Assembly: GCF_001898115.1 (NCBI RefSeq)
Contig: NZ_MKSQ01000005.1
Coordinates: forward strand, 308,129-372,128
Reading direction: 5' to 3'
DNA from: Allobosea sp. 67-29
GTDB lineage: Bacteria; Pseudomonadota; Alphaproteobacteria; Rhizobiales; Beijerinckiaceae
DNA length: 64,000 nt
Position 1 is the stretch's first letter. Each line of letters begins with the position of its first letter. The notes beneath the pieces are model-generated. The model made no database searches. It saw only the letters and a list, made by a program, of their open reading frames with translations, and was not told the DNA's origin. Of this stretch, positions 60,058 to 64,000 are shown piece by piece. The position numbers and the translations under genes were made by a program.

Positions 60058-63000
60058 TCCGCCGCCTCCCTTGCCAGGAAGGCGCCGACCGAATTGCGCC
60101 GGCTGGTCCAGAGACCGCGCCGCGCCGCTTCGGCCAGCCGCGAGCGGATCGAGGCGGCGGCCGGCGCGTTGGCCGCTTCCAGAGCCGCCCAGACCTGCGG
60201 ATCGGCGCAATAGGCCTGGAACACCGCGTCGAACAGCCCGTCCGCGACGGCATCCGTGCTCGCGGCGAAGACGAAGAGCGTATCGACCGCCTCGGCCAGT
60301 TCCGCCGCGCCGCGCCAGCCATGAGCAAGTTGGGAGGCGATCCAACGCGGGTGTGTCAGGCGGCCATGGACGATGCGGGCGATGTCCTCCGCCAATGTGC
60401 GGGCCTTCGGTGCCTCCGGCTGCGAACTATCGAGGCTGTAGAGTGCCGGATCGGCGCCGAGCGCCTTCGCCGCCGCCGCGAGCCCGCCGATCACGTCGGC
60501 AGCGCTGGTCGCTTCGAGGATGTCGCGCCCGGCCGTGTCGCTGACATGGATGAAGGCGTCGGAAGCGCGGATGCGATCCGTGAAGCCGGCATCGGCGCTG
60601 CCAACGCCTTCGGTCCCGCTATAGGCGTGGTCGGAGGCGGCGAGGTAGGCGGCGCCCAGCTCCTCGCGTCGCGTCCAGTCGCCGTCGAGAGCGCGATCGG
60701 CCATGGCCGCGCCATAGCGGCCGGGCGCGGCTCCGAAGATGCGGGCGCCATGCTCACCGCGGCGGCGGGCGGCTGCCGGCTCGTTCCAGCCGTCCGGCTC
60801 GTCCAGCGCAGCCACTGCGCGCGCCGCCTGGTCGATGAGGGCGATCTGGCCGGGGAAGGTGTCGCGGAACGTGCCGGAGATGCGCACCGTCACGTCGAGC
60901 CGCGGATGGGAGAGCTTCGGCTGCGGGACGATGCTGAAGCCGGTGATGCGGGTCGAGGCACTGTCCCAAAGAGGCTCGACGCCCATCAGCGCCAGCGCAT
61001 GGGCGATGTCCTCTCCGCCGGAACGCAGGGTCGGGGAGGCCCAGAGGTCCATCACGATCCGGCGGGGATAGTCGCCATGATCCTGAAGATGGCGCGACAC
61101 CACCGCCTGCGCCGCCAGGCGGCCGAGCCGGGCGGCGGCCCGCGTCGGGATCGCGCGCGGATCGAGCGTCGAGAGATTGCGTCCGGTCGGCAGCACGTCG
61201 GGCCGGCCGCGATGCGGCGAACCGGCCGAACCGGGCGGGACGAAGCGGCCATCGAGCGCGGCAAGCAGGTTCTGGCGCTCGTTGCGGGCGGAGAACGGGT
61301 CGAGTTCGGACTGTCCGAAGATATGCAGCCCGTCGCGGAAGGGCAGTTCGGCGATGTCGCAGAGATGGGCGTCGAGACGCGTCAGGGCCTCGTTCATCTC
61401 GGTATCATCAGCGACGCCGCAGGAGGCGGCGAGCCCGCTCGCCTCGGCCCGCGCCCGGATCTCGGCCGCAACGATATCGGCGCGACGCGGATCGAGCACC
61501 TGCGCCTGTGAGAACTCCTCGACGAGGTCGCGCAGCAGGGCGGTTTCGCCGGCCGCTTCCGCCTCGGCCAGTGGTGGCGGCAGATGCCCGAGCGTGACGG
61601 CCGAGAGCCTTCGCTTGGCGGGCGCCGCCTCGCCGGGATCGTCGACGACATAAGGGTAGATCACCGGCAGCGCGCCGGTGGCGAGCCGCGGCCAGCAGCC
61701 GGCCGACAGCGCCACCGCCTTGCCCGGCAGCCATTCCATCGTGCCGTGCGTGCCGAGATGGATCAGCGCGTCGACGGCCTCCACCTGGCGCAGCGCGAGA
61801 TAGAAGGCGAGGTAGCCGTGCCCCGGCGGGGCGTCCGGATCGTGATAGCGCGCCTTGCGGTTGGGGCTCGCATCGCGTGGCGGCTGCAGGGCGACGGTGA
61901 GGTTGCCGTGGCGGACGGCGCGGAAATGGAAGGCGCCGTCACGGTGGGCCGGGTCGGCTTCCGGCGCTCCGTGGCTGGCGACAAGCGTTTCGCGGGCGGC
62001 GGCGGGGATCGTATCGAGCCAGTTGCGATAGGCAGCGAGCGGAATGCTGAGGCTGACCGGACCAGTCGTCAGGGCAGCCATGAGAGCCTGACCATCGGGC
62101 CGAGCCTCACCGACCTCGTATCCCGCTTCCGCCAATAGCTCCCGGATCGCCGTCACGCTTGCCGGCGTGTCGAGCCCGACGGCGAAACCGGCCCGCCCGC
62201 CGCGCGCGGGGTAATCCGACATCACCAGCGCCAGCCGCCGTTCCGCGGCGGGCTTCCGAGCCAGCGCGATCCAATTGACCGCCAGATCTGCCAGGGCAGT
62301 GATGCCGTCAATATCGGGCACGAGCTGCCGAGTGGAGAGGCCGGTTGCCAGGTCGTTTTCTTCGGCCTTGAAGGCGACTGGAATAGCGCCGATGCGCCCG
62401 TCGAATTCCGGCAGGGCCACCTGCATGGCGAGATCGGTGGCCGACAGGCCGCGCGGGGACGCCTCCCAGGCTTCGCGCGGGCTGCCGACCGGTACTGCCT
62501 GCAGGATCGGGCAATCGGCACTGTCGAGTACGAAATCGGCGCCCTCGCGAGCCGAGAAGGCGGTGGTGGTGACGATCAGGGCCGGCTTACGTGTCGCGAT
62601 CAGCGCGGCGAGTTCGGCCGTGACGACCGGGTCCTTCAGGCTGGTCAGCGCGAGTGGGAGCGGGGCGAGGCCGCGTGCGCTCAGCGCAGCGGCAATCGCC
62701 TCGCCCATGGCGGTGTCGCCGGCCGCAACGCCTGAACGGTAGAGCAGGATTGAAACAAGCGGTTGGTCATTGGGCGCCGCGGCAAGCGCCTCGCGCCAGG
62801 GCAGGGGCGTACCCTCTGGGCCGAGTGCGAAAAGGGATGGCAGCGGGAGCGGCGCCAGTTCTGCGACGTCGGCACTCTGCGCCAGGTAGCTGTCTATCCG
62901 CTCCAGCAACCGCCGCATGTTTTCGGCGCCACCGCCTGCCTGAAAATAAGCCAGCAACTCACTCGCGAACTCCGCCGCCACTGTCGCATGCTCGCCGAGC

Positions 63001-63359
63001 CGCGGGTCGTCGCGCTCGTCGCCCGGCAGGATCGCAAGCGGAAGGCCGCGCTCCCGGCAGGCCGCCCCGAGCTGCTCGATGCCGTAGCGCCAGTAGTCGA
63101 GCCCGCCGAGGCAGCGCACCAGCACGAAGCGGCAATGCGCGGCGGTCTTCTCGATCAGGAAATCGACCGAGAGCGGATGTTTCAGGCGTCGGAGTGGCGC
63201 GAGCCGCACCGACAGGCTGCTGCTGCCTGCCGCCACCGCCAGCGCCGAGAGGTCGCTGTCGGTGAAGGACAGGACGAGCACATCTCCCGGTGGCAGGGCG
63301 AGATCGACGGCGTCTTCGCCGTCGTCGAGCCTGATCTCGCTGGTCGGGAGAAGGTGCAT
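60054..63359 (-). CDS. cobN: Cobaltochelatase subunit CobN
   Basis: Large subunit (1101 residues) of the ATP-dependent CobNST chelatase that inserts cobalt into hydrogenobyrinate a,c-diamide. It is shorter than the roughly 1275 of the Pseudomonas denitrificans protein but within the family range. Core motifs: LIHLGTHGTMEWLPGKAVAL, YPYVVDDPGEAAPAKRRLSA, GRNLSTLDPRAIPTRAAARL, GDYPRRIVMDLWASPTLRSG and TRITGFSIVPQPKLSHPRLD VTVRISGTFRD. The ATG at 63359 lies 9 nt after the cobW stop. cobS and cobT are not in the window. Confidence 0.95.
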   Translation of the reverse strand: MHLLPTSEIRLDDGEDAVDLALPPGDVLVLSFTDSDLSALAVAAGSSSLSVRLAPLRRLKHPLSVDFLIEKTAAHCRFVLVRCLGGLDYWRYGIEQLGAACRERGLPLAILPGDERDDPRLGEHATVAAEFASELLAYFQAGGGAENMRRLLERIDSYLAQSADVAELAPLPLPSLFALGPEGTPLPWREALAAAPNDQPLVSILLYRSGVAAGDTAMGEAIAAALSARGLAPLPLALTSLKDPVVTAELAALIATRKPALIVTTTAFSAREGADFVLDSADCPILQAVPVGSPREAWEASPRGLSATDLAMQVALPEFDGRIGAIPVAFKAEENDLATGLSTRQLVPDIDGITALADLAVNWIALARKPAAERRLALVMSDYPARGGRAGFAVGLDTPASVTAIRELLAEAGYEVGEARPDGQALMAALTTGPVSLSIPLAAYRNWLDTIPAAARETLVASHGAPEADPAHRDGAFHFRAVRHGNLTVALQPPRDASPNRKARYHDPDAPPGHGYLAFYLALRQVEAVDALIHLGTHGTMEWLPGKAVALSAGCWPRLATGALPVIYPYVVDDPGEAAPAKRRLSAVTLGHLPPPLAEAEAAGETALLRDLVEEFSQAQVLDPRRADIVAAEIRARAEASGLAASCGVADDTEMNEALTRLDAHLCDIAELPFRDGLHIFGQSELDPFSARNERQNLLAALDGRFVPPGSAGSPHRGRPDVLPTGRNLSTLDPRAIPTRAAARLGRLAAQAVVSRHLQDHGDYPRRIVMDLWASPTLRSGGEDIAHALALMGVEPLWDSASTRITGFSIVPQPKLSHPRLDVTVRISGTFRDTFPGQIALIDQAARAVAALDEPDGWNEPAAARRRGEHGARIFGAAPGRYGAAMADRALDGDWTRREELGAAYLAASDHAYSGTEGVGSADAGFTDRIRASDAFIHVSDTAGRDILEATSAADVIGGLAAAAKALGADPALYSLDSSQPEAPKARTLAEDIARIVHGRLTHPRWIASQLAHGWRGAAELAEAVDTLFVFAASTDAVADGLFDAVFQAYCADPQVWAALEAANAPAAASIRSRLAEAARRGLWTSRRNSVGAFLAREAAE

Positions 63360-63368
63360 CGGCCGATG

Positions 63369-64000
63369 TTACGCCCCCGCGAGAGCCGCTTCCACGGCCT
63401 TGAGGTCGAAGCCCTTGAGGCCGATCACGGTGAGGCGGCCGTCGCGCGCTTCGCTCGCGCCCCAGGCCCGGTCGAAATGATGCCCGACGCGTCGGCCGAC
63501 GCCCTGCACCACGAGCCGCATCGGCTTGCCCGGCACGGCGGTGAAGCCCTTGAGGCGCAGCACACCCTCGGCCTCGGCCGCCCTGGCGACGCGCGCCGTG
63601 AGCTCTTCCGGTGTGAGTCCCGCCGGCAGCGGTACGGCGACCGAGTCGAAATCGTCATGATCGTGGTCGTGCTCGCCTTCGCCGTGATGCGAGGGGCGGG
63701 CGGCGAGATCGTTCTCGGCGGCGGCGCCGAGGCCGACGATCAGCGCCGGCTCGACCTTGCCATGGGAGGTCTCGACGATCTTGATCGCCTTGGGCAGGTG
63801 CTCGGCGATCTCGGCCTTGACCCGGGCGCGGCCGGCCTCGTCGACGAGGTCGCTCTTGTTGAGCAGGATCAGGTCGGCGCAGAGGATCTGGTCCTCGAAC
63901 ACCTCTTCCAGCGGGTTGTCGTGATCGACGGATGCGTCGCCCGCCTTTTGCGCCGCGAGCGCCTCCGGATCATCGGCGAACTGGCCCTCGGCGACGGCCG
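63369..64000 (-). CDS. cobW: Cobalamin biosynthesis protein CobW (5' end beyond the window)
   Basis: The C-terminal 209 residues of a COG0523 GTPase thought to deliver metal to the cobalt chelatase. Visible parts: AVAEGQFADDPEALAAQKAG, HDNPLEEVFEDQILCADLIL LNKSDLVD (G4 NKxD), a histidine-rich loop HHGEGEHDHDHDDFD that probably binds metal, and the CobW_C domain EGVLRLKGFTAVPGKPMRLV. Walker A and the CxCC-type metal site are outside the window. It is the most upstream visible gene of the operon, so any B12 riboswitch would lie beyond position 64000. Confidence 0.92.
   Translation of the reverse strand, partial: AVAEGQFADDPEALAAQKAGDASVDHDNPLEEVFEDQILCADLILLNKSDLVDEAGRARVKAEIAEHLPKAIKIVETSHGKVEPALIVGLGAAAENDLAARPSHHGEGEHDHDHDDFDSVAVPLPAGLTPEELTARVARAAEAEGVLRLKGFTAVPGKPMRLVVQGVGRRVGHHFDRAWGASEARDGRLTVIGLKGFDLKAVEAALAGA

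Overview
The window is a gene-dense, GC-rich chromosomal segment of a free-living alphaproteobacterium of the Hyphomicrobiales (Rhizobiales). The family mix suggests a Bosea-like genome: DUF3297, MmcB, an ActS/ActR (RegB/RegA) pair, an intracellular PHA depolymerase, many solute-binding proteins and the aerobic cobalamin pathway. This placement is inferred from protein families only. I see no rRNA, tRNA, CRISPR array, insertion sequence or prophage.

Layout. 1-5.0 kb: 3' part of a xylose-type binding protein gene (xylF), DNA repair genes nth and an ada-like gene with DUF2244 between them, and a polytopic GT-C-like membrane protein. 5.1-11.5 kb: an FAH-family hydrolase divergent from a ugp glycerol-3-phosphate ABC operon. 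That operon has a three-repeat Pho box, a creatininase-family gene between ugpA and ugpE, and two heptamer-repeat hairpins in its only sizeable gaps. 11.5-20.1 kb: housekeeping genes hemW-rdgB-rph, hrcA, DUF3297, a GNAT/XRE pair, lepA, GIY-YIG and an SDR. 20.1-26.6 kb: FMN-dependent glutamate-synthase-like protein, fused TRAP permease, mmcB, and a divergent LysR/MFS pair. 26.7-31.3 kb: actS/actR redox two-component system, phaZ, a SprT/YgjP-type metalloprotease and a small protein. 31.4-38.6 kb: M20 amidohydrolase, serine hydrolase, peptide-type binding protein, aldose-epimerase-like protein, TRAP binding protein and a VOC protein. 38.7-44.5 kb: a small gene, a possible Arg/Trp-rich micropeptide, cobF, dapD, DUF1269, a DHA2 efflux pump, VOC and an isochorismatase-like hydrolase. 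44.5-49.3 kb: livGFKHM branched-chain amino acid ABC operon. 49.8-51.4 kb: an exported caspase-family protein. 51.6-64 kb: the cobalamin cluster cobW-N-G-H-I-J, then cobL-E-M-B-bluB, with cobK on the opposite strand in the middle. cobW is cut by the window end.

How the genes work together. The ugp operon looks like a phosphate-starvation scavenging system for glycerol phosphates. The cob cluster with the distant cobF supplies most of the aerobic corrin-ring steps and the lower ligand base (bluB). Most neighbouring cob genes are joined by 4-nt ATGA/GTGA/TTGA start-stop overlaps, so translation is probably coupled.

The most unusual signals are at sequence level: a shared symmetric -10 element from which nth and the DUF2244 gene may both be transcribed without leaders; other probable leaderless starts (lepA, cobK); a 15-codon leader ORF made of heptamer repeats that ends on the ugpA start codon; a two-site operator of TTATCCGGRTAA type; and cobK lying antisense inside the cob operon with its start codon interlocked with that of cobL. 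No wholly new multi-gene system (defence or secondary metabolism) is evident.
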